Below are positions 31,850 through 40,845 of a DNA stretch of 64,000 nt, piece after piece. The position numbers and the translations under genes were made by a program. This DNA comes from Hungatella effluvii (lineage in GTDB: Bacteria > Bacillota > Clostridia > Lachnospirales > Lachnospiraceae). The DNA lies in assembly GCF_003201875.1 (NCBI RefSeq), contig NZ_QJKD01000013.1, forward strand, positions 154,993-218,992. Reading direction: 5' to 3'. Positions within the stretch are counted from its first letter, which is position 1. Every line of letters begins with the position of its first letter. Below the pieces are notes generated by a model that worked only from the letters and a program-made list of their open reading frames with translations, made no database searches and was not told the DNA's origin.

Positions 31850-34800
31850 TTACCGATAGAGTACATAGTCCTGCATCTCGCGGATGAAACCGGCCTTTTT
31901 TAATAATTCGCCGGCATTTTCCGGATATTCCTTCAAAATCAGGCGCTTCTGCTCAGGAAATAAAAGCTTTCTCTGAAAACAGCGGACGAACTCAGAAAGT
32001 ACAGCCTCCATCCCTTCTTCCTCAAAGAACTTAAGAACCTTTCCCTGGCGCTCCATCACTGCGGCCGTCCTTCCCTGCCGGAAAGCGACGGCTGTCCCCG
32101 GCAAATTCATAAAGCTTCTGTCCTCCGGCTGTTCCAGAGCCTTTCCCCATATCTGCGCCGGATCCGCTGCATTCAGCCAGACCACCTCATCATTCGGCTG
32201 CTTTAAAGCCGCTGTCACGCTTTCATAATCCTCTTTCCGGATAAACTGCGCCCCCGACATACCGGATACATAGTATCCGCGTCTGACTTTCCCCGTGTAC
32301 TCCCAGATCCGAAGCACATCCAGGGCCTTTCTCCAGGTCATTGCCTCCTGCTCCGCCTTAGCTTCGTCCGTACCGCCGGCTGACAGCACATAGGCTGAAT
32401 CCATGCAGGGATCGCATGCTTTGCGGTAGGTCTCTTTACAGAGGACCACCGTTTCTTTTAAAAACAGGTCCAGCCACTCTTCCATGGTCCTTTTCTTAAC
32501 CGGACGCACAATATCCCAGCGGCCGGCAGACAGAGCCATCACCCGTGCGTTCACCCGCTGTCTCGCCGTTGCCTTCTTCACCTTTTCCCGATTCTGCCAC
32601 TGTCTCACCGGCACAAAGCTGTCCGCACAGACAAGGCCTTTTTCTGCCAGCTTAAGAAGCACTTCCTGGGCGCTGTCCTGCTTCGGTACCTCCGTAAGGA
32701 ACTTGAGGAAGCTGGCTCCCCGGCGCATCAGCTCCTGATACATCAGCTTCTCATCCCCCTCCAGTTCCTCCGAAAGCCCTGAAATCGGCGCCTCCCAATC
32801 GATATCTTCATATTGGTAGAAAGCCAGTGTCCCATCAGGCTTCATCTGCCAGAAATAGTCGCCCTGTGCCAAAAGCTTGTCGAGCATAGCCTCGGTATAA
32901 TTTTTTACACGCCGTGCAAAAAAGACGGATTCCCAGAATTTGACCGGATACTTCCTTCCGCAGATCTGTTCCACCGCTCGCCTCAGTTGTTCCTCCCCCG
33001 GCGCGGCAACGAAGGCTCTTTCGGCCGCCAGCGCCGCATAATGCGTGGGCGGCTGAGTCACAGCCTCCAGACGCATACCTTTGATTGAAGCGCGCCTGGC
33101 CCTGTCGTAGAGTTTCGCATGGTAAAAGATCCCGTCGTCCTCCACCACGAGTGATTCTGCCGTCAGCTTTTCCAGTATGCATTCCGCCATACCTTCCGGG
33201 AAAAAGTACCGTTCACTCACCGCTTCCGTATTCTGCCCGCCGCGGTAATAGAGCATCCGCCGCACAATATGCATGGCCGCTTCTTCGTTCCCCTCCAGAA
33301 GAGCCAGCTCATACTCTTCCCGGTGTTCTGCTGCAATCCATATCCCAGGCTCCATGTAGGAAACTAATTCTCTCTCCGCCAGATTCTTCAGCCACTCCAC
33401 CGGCACAGGCAGTTCTCCGGCAATTAAATCGCCTTCCATCATCAAAAGGGAATGAAGCTGGTCCTCATCCTCCGGAAGCTTCTTCCGTGCTTGAATCCTG
33501 GCCAGCTCCTCCGCCTGCGGCTTTATCATATCTGTCTGCTTCAATTCCTCATAGACAGCCTCACGTATTCCCTGCGTAACCGGCGAATACTCATACATCT
33601 CCGCCGCTTCCGCCTGCCACTGGAATGGAAGAGACATGGGCGACGGCACATCCACACAGACTTCCCGTACTGTAATGAGCCCAGCCCTGATATCGCTCAG
33701 GATCTTTATTACGCCGTCAATATCCCACTGGTCCTCAAGGCATTCCCGCTTCGTCTCCCGGATCAGGGGATGACCCGGCTCATTAATCAGGGAGGAAAGC
33801 ATCTCCGTGCTCTTCAGCCGCTGCATCCAGAGCGGCTGGCGGCCATTCCGCTTCATTCCCATCATGAGCGCGCGGGCCGCATTATAGCGAAAGGTCATAT
33901 TGAACAGAGGCGTCAGGGGAAGCGCCGCCTCCAGAACACTCCTGGCCTGTCCCTCGTCGATCTTGAACAGCAGCCCTTCCGGAAGAACGTCCTCCCCATA
34001 AGGATACAAAAGAAAGCCATCCTCCTCATCCACGCAGCCGATATCAATTCCGCATAACTGTCTGGCCGTATGCTGCAATAGAAGAGACAGCGGTGCATTG
34101 ACCCGTCTCCCAAACAGCGCGTGCACCATGACCTGATTGCTTCCCGTATGATCTCTGAACCGTTCCACAACGATCGTCCTGTCGTCTGGAAGTCCTCCGG
34201 TTACCACAATCTGGCGCCTCAAAAAAGAGGCCGCGTTGCAGGCCGCCGCGCCGTCGAGGCCAAGGCGGGTAAGTGTATCTGTAAGTACGTCAGAGCAGCT
34301 CGCCAGCCGGCCAGCTTCATCTGGATGCCGTGCTTCCGCCGGCTTATCATATTCGGTCAGTTGTTCTCCCCCGGCCTCCGCCGCCTTTCCCAGCTCCCGG
34401 AACAGCCTTCCGAACGCCAGACTGGTGCGAAGCGTCCTGCCTCTCGTCTCCCCCTTCCAGAACGGCAGCCTGGCTCCCTCCGCCGGAACCTGCGTCACTA
34501 CCACAGTATCCCGGTCCTGGCTGACGATCTTCCATGCAAAAGATCCAAGCACAAACTTGTCTCCAATCTGGGATTCATACACGAACTCCTCATCCAGTTC
34601 TCCCAGCTTCACTCCATCTTCCGTCTTCGCCGCGTAGAGCCCCTTATCCGGGATGGTTCCTCCTGCCGCGACAGCCAGCATACGGCTGTAGGCGTCTCCG
34701 GTCACCCGTTCATGAATCCGGTCGTAGAGCACCCGCGGACGCACTGGAATCTCTCTTCCATGTTCGTAATCACCAGCCAGCATCCGGAGCACGCCTTTTA

Positions 34801-36115
34801 CGTCCTCTCTCGTCACATCGCGGAAGGAATAGGCCCTGCACAGAACATCCATCACATCATCCACGCTGTATCCGTCTCCTGCCGCCATGGACACCAGGTG
34901 CTGGGCAAGCACATCGAGACAGAGCCTCGGCGGCTTCGTATGCTCGACTCCACCCAGTCTGGCGATCTCGGCGGTCATGCCGCAGTAGACGCTCTCCGGT
35001 GCCGTCCTGGGATACATGTACATCACGCTGACCGATCCCGGGTTATGGCCCGCCCGCCCCAGCCGCTGCATCGTACTGGAAACCGTGCGCGGACAGCCGA
35101 TCTGCAGGACCTGATCTATCTCGCCCACATCGATTCCCAGTTCCATGGAGGAGGTGGCGCACAGCAGCCGGAGCCGGCCCGCTCTCAAGTCCTGCTCCAC
35201 CTCCGCCCGCTGTTCCTTCGAGAGACTTCCGTGATGAACTCTGGCAAACCCGTCGCCGCCCAGCAGATTGACGTAATAAGCCAGCTTTTCCGCATACCGG
35301 CGCCCTTCCGAAAATGCAATCACGCTTCTGCAGTCCAGACACTTCTGATAGACTGCCATCCCCAGTTCTTCCCAGACCGGATCCTTTCTTCTCCCGTTGG
35401 CCGGAGTCGTTCCCACCACCTCAATTAAGACCTTCTTCTCCATGGCCGGAGCGCAGATGACTACCGGATCGGGGGATAAATACTCCGCAGACAGCTCCAG
35501 CGGCTCTATCGTGGCTGACAGGCCTATGCGTTGGAGATTACGGCCGCAGAGCCGGTCCAGCCTCGCGATGGAAAGCATCAGATGAGCCCCCCGCTTCGTA
35601 TCGATCAGAGCGTGAAGCTCATCAATGATCACCGCCTCAGCCGTTTTCACGATCCCCTGGCCCGACCGTGAGGTCAGCATCAGGTAGAGCGATTCCGGCG
35701 TGATAATCAGAATATGGGGCGGATGCTTCACCATTCTCTGGCGGTCCTTCTGGGGCGTGTCCCCGGTGCGGATCGCCACGGTGATCTCCTGCTGCCCTGC
35801 TTCCCTTCCGATTCCATCAAGCGGCCGTCTCAAGTTTTCCCGTATATCACCTGCCAGTGATTTTAACGGCGAAACGTAGATCAGATAGAGCTTTTCCTCC
35901 AGCCTTCCCTCCCTGGCCAGCATACTTAACCTGTCAATAAAAACAAGAAAAGCAGACAGTGTCTTGCCGGTACCCGTAGGAGCGCTGACCAGCACCGGCT
36001 TCCCGGCTGCAATCGCCGGCCACGCCTCCTCCTGTACCTTTGTCGCTTTCCCGAATGTCTCCGCAAACCAGCCGGCTGTGGGCTCTGAAAAAATATTAAG
36101 AATGTCGTCCGCCAT
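31850..36115 (-). CDS. lhr: Lhr-family ATP-dependent helicase, large
   Basis: A 1421-residue superfamily 2 helicase. Motif I is SAPTGTGKTLSAF, motif II VIIDELHAL, motif III GLSATI, motif Ib TPESLYLMLTS, motif V LCATSSMELGIDVG and motif VI MQRLGRAGHNPG. After the Lhr core (about 850) there is a long C-terminal region with winged-helix-like segments, near the length of E. coli Lhr (1538). Lhr unwinds RNA:DNA hybrids and takes part in DNA repair. The start at 36115 is 5 bases after GGAGG; an ATG four codons earlier overlaps the binding site. The 204 bases downstream hold only a weak 7-bp hairpin (31819-31837). Confidence 0.9.
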   Translation of the reverse strand: MADDILNIFSEPTAGWFAETFGKATKVQEEAWPAIAAGKPVLVSAPTGTGKTLSAFLVFIDRLSMLAREGRLEEKLYLIYVSPLKSLAGDIRENLRRPLDGIGREAGQQEITVAIRTGDTPQKDRQRMVKHPPHILIITPESLYLMLTSRSGQGIVKTAEAVIIDELHALIDTKRGAHLMLSIARLDRLCGRNLQRIGLSATIEPLELSAEYLSPDPVVICAPAMEKKVLIEVVGTTPANGRRKDPVWEELGMAVYQKCLDCRSVIAFSEGRRYAEKLAYYVNLLGGDGFARVHHGSLSKEQRAEVEQDLRAGRLRLLCATSSMELGIDVGEIDQVLQIGCPRTVSSTMQRLGRAGHNPGSVSVMYMYPRTAPESVYCGMTAEIARLGGVEHTKPPRLCLDVLAQHLVSMAAGDGYSVDDVMDVLCRAYSFRDVTREDVKGVLRMLAGDYEHGREIPVRPRVLYDRIHERVTGDAYSRMLAVAAGGTIPDKGLYAAKTEDGVKLGELDEEFVYESQIGDKFVLGSFAWKIVSQDRDTVVVTQVPAEGARLPFWKGETRGRTLRTSLAFGRLFRELGKAAEAGGEQLTEYDKPAEARHPDEAGRLASCSDVLTDTLTRLGLDGAAACNAASFLRRQIVVTGGLPDDRTIVVERFRDHTGSNQVMVHALFGRRVNAPLSLLLQHTARQLCGIDIGCVDEEDGFLLYPYGEDVLPEGLLFKIDEGQARSVLEAALPLTPLFNMTFRYNAARALMMGMKRNGRQPLWMQRLKSTEMLSSLINEPGHPLIRETKRECLEDQWDIDGVIKILSDIRAGLITVREVCVDVPSPMSLPFQWQAEAAEMYEYSPVTQGIREAVYEELKQTDMIKPQAEELARIQARKKLPEDEDQLHSLLMMEGDLIAGELPVPVEWLKNLAERELVSYMEPGIWIAAEHREEYELALLEGNEEAAMHIVRRMLYYRGGQNTEAVSERYFFPEGMAECILEKLTAESLVVEDDGIFYHAKLYDRARRASIKGMRLEAVTQPPTHYAALAAERAFVAAPGEEQLRRAVEQICGRKYPVKFWESVFFARRVKNYTEAMLDKLLAQGDYFWQMKPDGTLAFYQYEDIDWEAPISGLSEELEGDEKLMYQELMRRGASFLKFLTEVPKQDSAQEVLLKLAEKGLVCADSFVPVRQWQNREKVKKATARQRVNARVMALSAGRWDIVRPVKKRTMEEWLDLFLKETVVLCKETYRKACDPCMDSAYVLSAGGTDEAKAEQEAMTWRKALDVLRIWEYTGKVRRGYYVSGMSGAQFIRKEDYESVTAALKQPNDEVVWLNAADPAQIWGKALEQPEDRSFMNLPGTAVAFRQGRTAAVMERQGKVLKFFEEEGMEAVLSEFVRCFQRKLLFPEQKRLILKEYPENAGELLKKAGFIREMQDYVLYR

Positions 36116-36203
36116 CATAACCTCCATGCAAAACCACCGTCAGACCGGCCGGTTCCTGTTTTATATCATTCCATGCAAATGATTTTTCTAATCATACCAT
36201 ACT

Positions 36204-36485
36204 TTACTCTGGATTAACAGGCGCCTTTTTCCATCGTTTTAACTCCGGGAAAAACTGTTTCATCATATTCCGCGCTTCTTCCTCACTCATACCGCTGTTC
36301 GCTCCCGCCATCATGGGGACACAGCCTTCAATCATCTCTTCCATGGTACAGTCCATCGCGAACGACCCATCATGAAAGCAGTATTTACAGTAATCTTCAT
36401 TCCTGCTTCCGTCTCCGTTCGTTCCATACAATTCTTCCGTTTCTCCCATCGGCATACCACAGCTCTGACAATACTTTTCATCCAT
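36204..36485 (-). CDS. Putative zinc-ribbon protein
   Basis: A 93-residue protein starting MDEKYCQSCGMPM with a second pair in EDYCKYCFHDG, a four-Cys zinc ribbon of the zf-ribbon_2 type. The helical C-terminal half (MTVEEMI-type region, MSEEEARNMMKQFFPELKRW) is typical of this family, often found fused to or beside methyltransferase or regulator genes. The function is unknown. Confidence 0.85.
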   Translation of the reverse strand: MDEKYCQSCGMPMGETEELYGTNGDGSRNEDYCKYCFHDGSFAMDCTMEEMIEGCVPMMAGANSGMSEEEARNMMKQFFPELKRWKKAPVNPE

Positions 36486-36602
36486 TTTTTCTTCCTCACA
36501 GTTCTTTTATCTCAGACTCCTTTGTCTGGATCTTAATCTTATCACGGCAAACATGTCAACTGTGTGTCATGATTATCCGGGATTTCCGGTCAAAAAGATA
36601 AT

Positions 36603-37289
36603 CTATTTCCGAACCGGGTACTGGAAATCCCTGACCGCTTCATTAAAATAATCATTGAATGGCCGCATCAGCAGAAACAGCTCCGACGCCCTTTCACAAA
36701 AATCCTCCAGATCACAAAGTTCCTCTGTCTCCAGGCAGCATTCAATGTCCCAGCTTTTATACTTTAAGTATTCACTTTGGGGAAAATCAGCATCATATCC
36801 ACGCGGAACATTTTTTAAGCGCTCCCCGGTCATCGTAAAATGGTTTTGAAAATCCGGAGCGGATACAATGGTCTCCAATTCCTCTCCATGGCCGCAGATA
36901 TAATCACGTATCATTGTCACAGCGTCCTTAAACGGGGCCGCATGCACGCCGCCTCCCAAAAATACATTTCCCGGCGCCAGATTCAGATAGTAGCCGCCCG
37001 GAATCGGTGCGCGGCCGGCAGGCGATATATGGGCGCGAAAAGCTGCATGATAAGGGGATTTGTCGCGGCTGAATCTCGTATCCCGATTCAGACGGTATAT
37101 AAGATTTTTTGGAGGCAGTCCAATCACCGACGGATCTTTTTCCGCCAGGCGTTCCATCACCATCTGAAGCAGCTCTTCAAACTCTGCCGCCGCCTGTTCC
37201 TTAAATGCCTTGTGGTCTGCCATCCATTTTAAGTCATTGTTCCGCTCAAGTTCTTTTAAAAAGTCCATGATACAGTTTTCTCTCATCAT
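36603..37289 (-). CDS. DUF2461 domain-containing protein
   Basis: A 228-residue protein with the DUF2461 marks: FLKELERNNDLKWMADHK near the start, RLNRDTRFSRDKSPYHAAFR and GYYLNLAPGNVFLGGG. The domain is common in bacteria and of unknown function. GGAGGCGG precedes the ATG at 37289. It lies 8 bases after the sigma-factor gene, so the two are cotranscribed. Confidence 0.92.
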   Translation of the reverse strand: MMRENCIMDFLKELERNNDLKWMADHKAFKEQAAAEFEELLQMVMERLAEKDPSVIGLPPKNLIYRLNRDTRFSRDKSPYHAAFRAHISPAGRAPIPGGYYLNLAPGNVFLGGGVHAAPFKDAVTMIRDYICGHGEELETIVSAPDFQNHFTMTGERLKNVPRGYDADFPQSEYLKYKSWDIECCLETEELCDLEDFCERASELFLLMRPFNDYFNEAVRDFQYPVRK

Positions 37290-37297
37290 ACCGCCTC

Positions 37298-38146
37298 CTA
37301 TGCGTTGGAAATCATAGAATAGCAGTCCGATTTCAGAAATTCATTCAGATACTGCCGCGCTGCCCTTGTCGTCCGGTAGGCTGGCAGGGAAGAAAAGACC
37401 AGAGACCGGTCATCGATCTCTTCCATCGCCGTCTTGCACTCCTGAAGGAACTCTGTATTTTCCTCCAGGCTGGTATACTCCGGCTTCTCCGGATTCACCC
37501 TGTGAGTCACGATCGCATAGGAAATCCGTTTACTGCAGGAACAGACCCCTTTACCGCTTAAGCCGCAGTATTCCTCCAGAAAACCAGCCATCTTTTTCTT
37601 AATTCTGGACAGTCTCTGCCTGTAGGCCTCCGGAGAAATCTCCAGTATCTCGGCCGCCAGACGGCTGTCCACGCGAAACATGGTACCGAGAATGTAAATA
37701 CAGCGGCTGTCCGTATCCAGGCACTGAAGCATCACGTTCGTACAGGAAAGCTTTAATTCCTGCTCCAGCAGGTTCCGGTCCACCCCCATCGTTAAGTCCG
37801 GTATATCCTTTTCTTTTCCACTCACAATATCTTCGCCGTAGTATTCGAAACTCAGCGGATGCTGCGCAAACATACTCTTTTTATAGTTTTTCAAATGATT
37901 GACCGCAATGCGGAATACCCAGGTGGTAAAAGCGCTCTCCCCACGGAAAGAGGCCAGATTGGTCATCACCCGGATCAGTATTTCCTGCGACGCATCCTCC
38001 GCGTCATGAATGGTCCCCAACATACGCAGGGAGAGATTAAAAACCAGATCCTGTACCCCGGTGAGGAGCTGCTCCAGAGCCCCTTTGTCCCCCTCTGCTG
38101 CCAGTCTTACCAGCTTTTGTGTTTCCATTTGTTCCTTTTCGTTCAT
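37298..38146 (-). CDS. ECF-type RNA polymerase sigma factor with C-terminal extension
   Basis: A 282-residue sigma factor. Region 2 shows DLVFNLSLRMLGTIHDAEDA and FRGESAFTTWVFRIAVNHLK, region 4 LAAEILEISPEAYRQRLSRI. After region 4 some 95 residues follow, beginning with a cysteine cluster CGLSGKGVCSCSKRI that could bind metal, and ending in a helical region. No anti-sigma gene is beside it. The start at 38146 follows AGAGGAAAAAGAC; further upstream ATGs exist in the frame. Targets are unknown. Confidence 0.85.
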   Translation of the reverse strand: MNEKEQMETQKLVRLAAEGDKGALEQLLTGVQDLVFNLSLRMLGTIHDAEDASQEILIRVMTNLASFRGESAFTTWVFRIAVNHLKNYKKSMFAQHPLSFEYYGEDIVSGKEKDIPDLTMGVDRNLLEQELKLSCTNVMLQCLDTDSRCIYILGTMFRVDSRLAAEILEISPEAYRQRLSRIKKKMAGFLEEYCGLSGKGVCSCSKRISYAIVTHRVNPEKPEYTSLEENTEFLQECKTAMEEIDDRSLVFSSLPAYRTTRAARQYLNEFLKSDCYSMISNA

Positions 38147-38266
38147 GTCTTTTTCCTCTCTTTCGCTTTTTGCATATAACGTTTCCTGCATATCTGATTC
38201 CTGCATCTAATTAGACAACTCAACATCTGATTTGTGACATAAAACATCAAATAAGGCAGAAAGTTC

Positions 38267-38295
38267 TTGAAAGCGCCGTATTTCTGTGATATTAT
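38267..38295 (+). promoter_or_regulatory. Promoter of the FMN riboswitch/ribU transcript
   Basis: TTGAAA at 38267-38272, a 17-base spacer and TATTAT at 38290-38295, about 20 bases before the riboswitch. Confidence 0.7.
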
Positions 38296-38315
38296 ACAGT
38301 TACAAATAAATATAA

Positions 38316-38430
38316 GTTCTTCGGGGCGGGGTGTGATTCCCCACCGGCGGTATAGTCCGCGACCCACTGTAACAGTGGTTGATCTGGTGTAATTCCGGAA
38401 CCGACAGTATAGTCTGGATGAGAGAAGAAA
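38316..38430 (+). promoter_or_regulatory. FMN riboswitch (RFN element)
   Basis: The RFN core is plain: TTCTTCGGGGCGGGGTG at its start, GATTCCCCACCGGCGGTA, GTCCGCGACCC, CAGTGGTTGATCTGGTG, CCGGAACCGACAGTATAGTC, TGGATGAGAGAAGAA closing the P1 helix. FMN binding should favour the terminator at 38480-38507 and shut off ribU. A further hairpin at about 38434-38458 lies between aptamer and terminator. Confidence 0.97.
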
Positions 38431-38479
38431 TTGTGTGACAGGCAGCAGTGCCTGACACGGTTTGATATGAATTATGACG

Positions 38480-38507
38480 CCCTGGATCAATTATCCAGGG
38501 TTTTTTT
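38480..38507 (+). terminator. Riboswitch expression-platform terminator
   Basis: CCCTGGAT (38480-38487) pairs with ATCCAGGG (38493-38500), followed by TTTTTTT. Confidence 0.92.
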
Positions 38508-38620
38508 GAGTCCCGCAATACGGGCGCTCTGTTCTATCAACCGATCATCAGAACTGCAGAAAGCCGCATGATTCCTCTTAGAGATGAACTTACAAAACCA
38601 AATTTTAGGAGGATGCAACA

Positions 38621-39253
38621 ATGAAAGAAAACAAACTGCTGTCAACAAAAAATGTGGTATTAATGGGCATGTTCGGCGCGCTCGCCGGTGTCCTGATGAT
38701 CTTCGAGATACCGCTGCCATTTATCGCACCCAGCTTCTACGGTCTCGATTTAAGCGAGGTGCCGATTCTGGTAGGTACGTTTGCGCTGGGGCCGATTGCC
38801 GGCGTCGTGATGGAGATTGTCAAGATTCTGGTTAAATTAGTTTTAAAGCCAACCAGCACCGGATTTGTAGGCGAATTTGCTAATCTGATGATCGGGTGTT
38901 CCCTGATTCTCCCGGCAGGCATTATCTACCGCTTCCATAAGACAAAGAAGAGCGCGGTACTTGGCATGGCCGCAGGCGCTGTCATGATGGCTGTAGTCGG
39001 CGTTGTCATAAACGTGTATATCCTGATCCCGTTTTATTCGAATTTGATGCCGCTGGATACGATTATTCAGGCAGGCGCCGCCATTAATCCGGCAATCAGC
39101 AATGTATGGACCTTTGCCCTCATCTGTGTCGGACCGTTTAATATTATCAAGGGAATTACCGTGTCCCTGATTACATCACTCGTATATAAGAGAATCAGCG
39201 TCATTATCCACAGTGCCGGAAGATCTGAGAGCCGATCACAGGCACGTACGTAA
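38621..39253 (+). CDS. ribU: Riboflavin ECF transporter S component
   Basis: A 210-residue membrane protein with about six helices. The N-terminal half has IFEIPLPFIAPSFYGLDLSE VPILVGTFALGP and the conserved KLVLKPTSTGFVGEFANL region of RibU. It binds riboflavin and works with the shared EcfA/A'/T energy module encoded elsewhere. AGGAGG precedes the ATG. The FMN riboswitch upstream confirms the ligand. Confidence 0.96.
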   Translation: MKENKLLSTKNVVLMGMFGALAGVLMIFEIPLPFIAPSFYGLDLSEVPILVGTFALGPIAGVVMEIVKILVKLVLKPTSTGFVGEFANLMIGCSLILPAGIIYRFHKTKKSAVLGMAAGAVMMAVVGVVINVYILIPFYSNLMPLDTIIQAGAAINPAISNVWTFALICVGPFNIIKGITVSLITSLVYKRISVIIHSAGRSESRSQART

Positions 39254-39295
39254 TTTCATCAGGAAAAGGAATCCTATTCTAAAAGATTTTTTTTA

Positions 39296-39335
39296 AAAGC
39301 GCAGCATCTGTGATCGGATGCTGCGCTTTCTTCAC
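39296..39335. terminator. Bidirectional terminator between ribU and the lipoprotein gene
   Basis: AAAGCGCAGCATC (39296-39308) pairs with GATGCTGCGCTTT (39317-39329). T-rich runs follow on both strands. Confidence 0.8.
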
Positions 39336-39347
39336 TCTGATAGCTCC

Positions 39348-40748
39348 TTATTCTCTGGGACCCACTATAAAATCCGCATACAGTTCTCTTCTGCTGCCGC
39401 CGACCGGCCGCACGCCCTTGATGATCCGATATCTGCCGGACTCCAGTTCTCCATACAGGCGTTCCAGATCCACTGTAAGCGCCTTATAGGAGCCGGAACT
39501 CACCTGATAGGTAATGCTGTTCCAGATCACGTCAGGATTCACCGGCACTTCCGTCATCTCCATGCCGTCAATTCTCATGAGTCTCATCTCGTCTCCAAAC
39601 AGGACCGGCGATCTGGACTGGTTATTTATCTCCAGAACCAGCTTCTTTTCAAAGGCCTCCTCCTCCGATCGTTTCAAATCCAGAAACAAATCAGCTTCCG
39701 GTTTAAACGGTCGGTCCGCCTCCACAGCCGCAGGGTCTTCTCCGACAAAGGAGGCATCCGTGGAAATAAGAAAGCCGTACTCCGCCCGGCTTCCGTCATC
39801 CCAGACGAGTTCCAGCTTAAACCCTCGCAGTATGCCGCCTGTCATATACGCAGACATGTCCGAGCTCAGCATCGCGTTCAAATTGGGAGTGAGACAGAAC
39901 CTCATCTCGTGGTTGTCATACTCCAGTTCCGTTGTTATGATTGTCTTTTCATCGTAACGAGGGCTCCCGTCTTCTTTCAGGATATAATCGGAAAGAATCA
40001 CCTCGTCCGGCTGCTTATCCCCGGTCAGTTCTATTGTAATCCACCGCCCCAGCGGCAGATACGGAATCTCCCGTTCCTCTTTTGCAAGCACGGTAAATGG
40101 CTCCGGTCCGCAGGCCGCCGTACTGACCGTATCGCCGTCCTCTCCCGGCTCGTTCCACAGAATCACTCCGGAGGCGCTGGGAATCTCCTTACTCTTCCTC
40201 TCATGAGTCACTCTGATCTGCGGAAGCGGATCCCCCTTCACCACCTTGAAAAAATATTGGTAATGGGAGTAATTCTTCTCATCTCCCTGTGAAAATTCCA
40301 GCTGCACGTAATAGTCTTTTCCATTCACCGGGATGAGTATATCGGATGGGTTCATCACCTTTCCACTGTCCACCGTGTCAAATCCCATACTGTAGATGAT
40401 GTAATCGATGGGATTGTGCCCATTCCCCTTAACCTTTATCTTAAAGTCATCCGCATAGAAAATCTCCGGCATATGGTACTCTCCATCCGTCTCCTTCACG
40501 ATCTTCTCCGGAGTAAGCCAGAGGCCGCAGGACGCTGTCTCCTGCTCATTTCCATCTTTATCTGTCTCTGTTGTCAAATTATTCGTCCAGTTCTCCAAAG
40601 GCACATAACTGATACCGTTGGATACCACCGTCACTTCCCGTTCTTCCACCGGCTGTTCCGTGGGCCTTTCGGCGGTTTCCTTCGTACATCCGGCCAAAGT
40701 GGCGGCCAGAACCAGCATTGTAAAAATCATTCGGAAATATCCTGCCAT
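39348..40748 (-). CDS. Large lipoprotein of unknown function
   Basis: A 466-residue exported lipoprotein: signal helix FRMIFTMLVLAATLAGC with lipobox Cys at about 22, then a Thr/Glu-rich linker and a mostly beta-type body. No catalytic motif is recognised. The start at 40748 follows AGGGGGAATACGG. It lies 97 bases after another lipoprotein gene (DUF4846) and could share its transcript. Confidence 0.75.
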   Translation of the reverse strand: MAGYFRMIFTMLVLAATLAGCTKETAERPTEQPVEEREVTVVSNGISYVPLENWTNNLTTETDKDGNEQETASCGLWLTPEKIVKETDGEYHMPEIFYADDFKIKVKGNGHNPIDYIIYSMGFDTVDSGKVMNPSDILIPVNGKDYYVQLEFSQGDEKNYSHYQYFFKVVKGDPLPQIRVTHERKSKEIPSASGVILWNEPGEDGDTVSTAACGPEPFTVLAKEEREIPYLPLGRWITIELTGDKQPDEVILSDYILKEDGSPRYDEKTIITTELEYDNHEMRFCLTPNLNAMLSSDMSAYMTGGILRGFKLELVWDDGSRAEYGFLISTDASFVGEDPAAVEADRPFKPEADLFLDLKRSEEEAFEKKLVLEINNQSRSPVLFGDEMRLMRIDGMEMTEVPVNPDVIWNSITYQVSSGSYKALTVDLERLYGELESGRYRIIKGVRPVGGSRRELYADFIVGPRE

Positions 40749-40845
40749 CCGTATTCCCCCTGCCTGCCGCAATCTGATTTCCCCATTCTCTCTTTATCAT
40801 ACCATAAGAAAAAAGGAATTTCTTTGCGATAACCTGACGATTTCT

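Noticed and set aside
33085..35428. Long plus-strand frames (up to 435 codons) opposite the lhr gene
   Set aside because: Length comes from the GC-rich codon pattern of the opposite strand; sequence is His/Arg/Pro-rich with no domain, and the helicase motifs on the minus strand are unmistakable.
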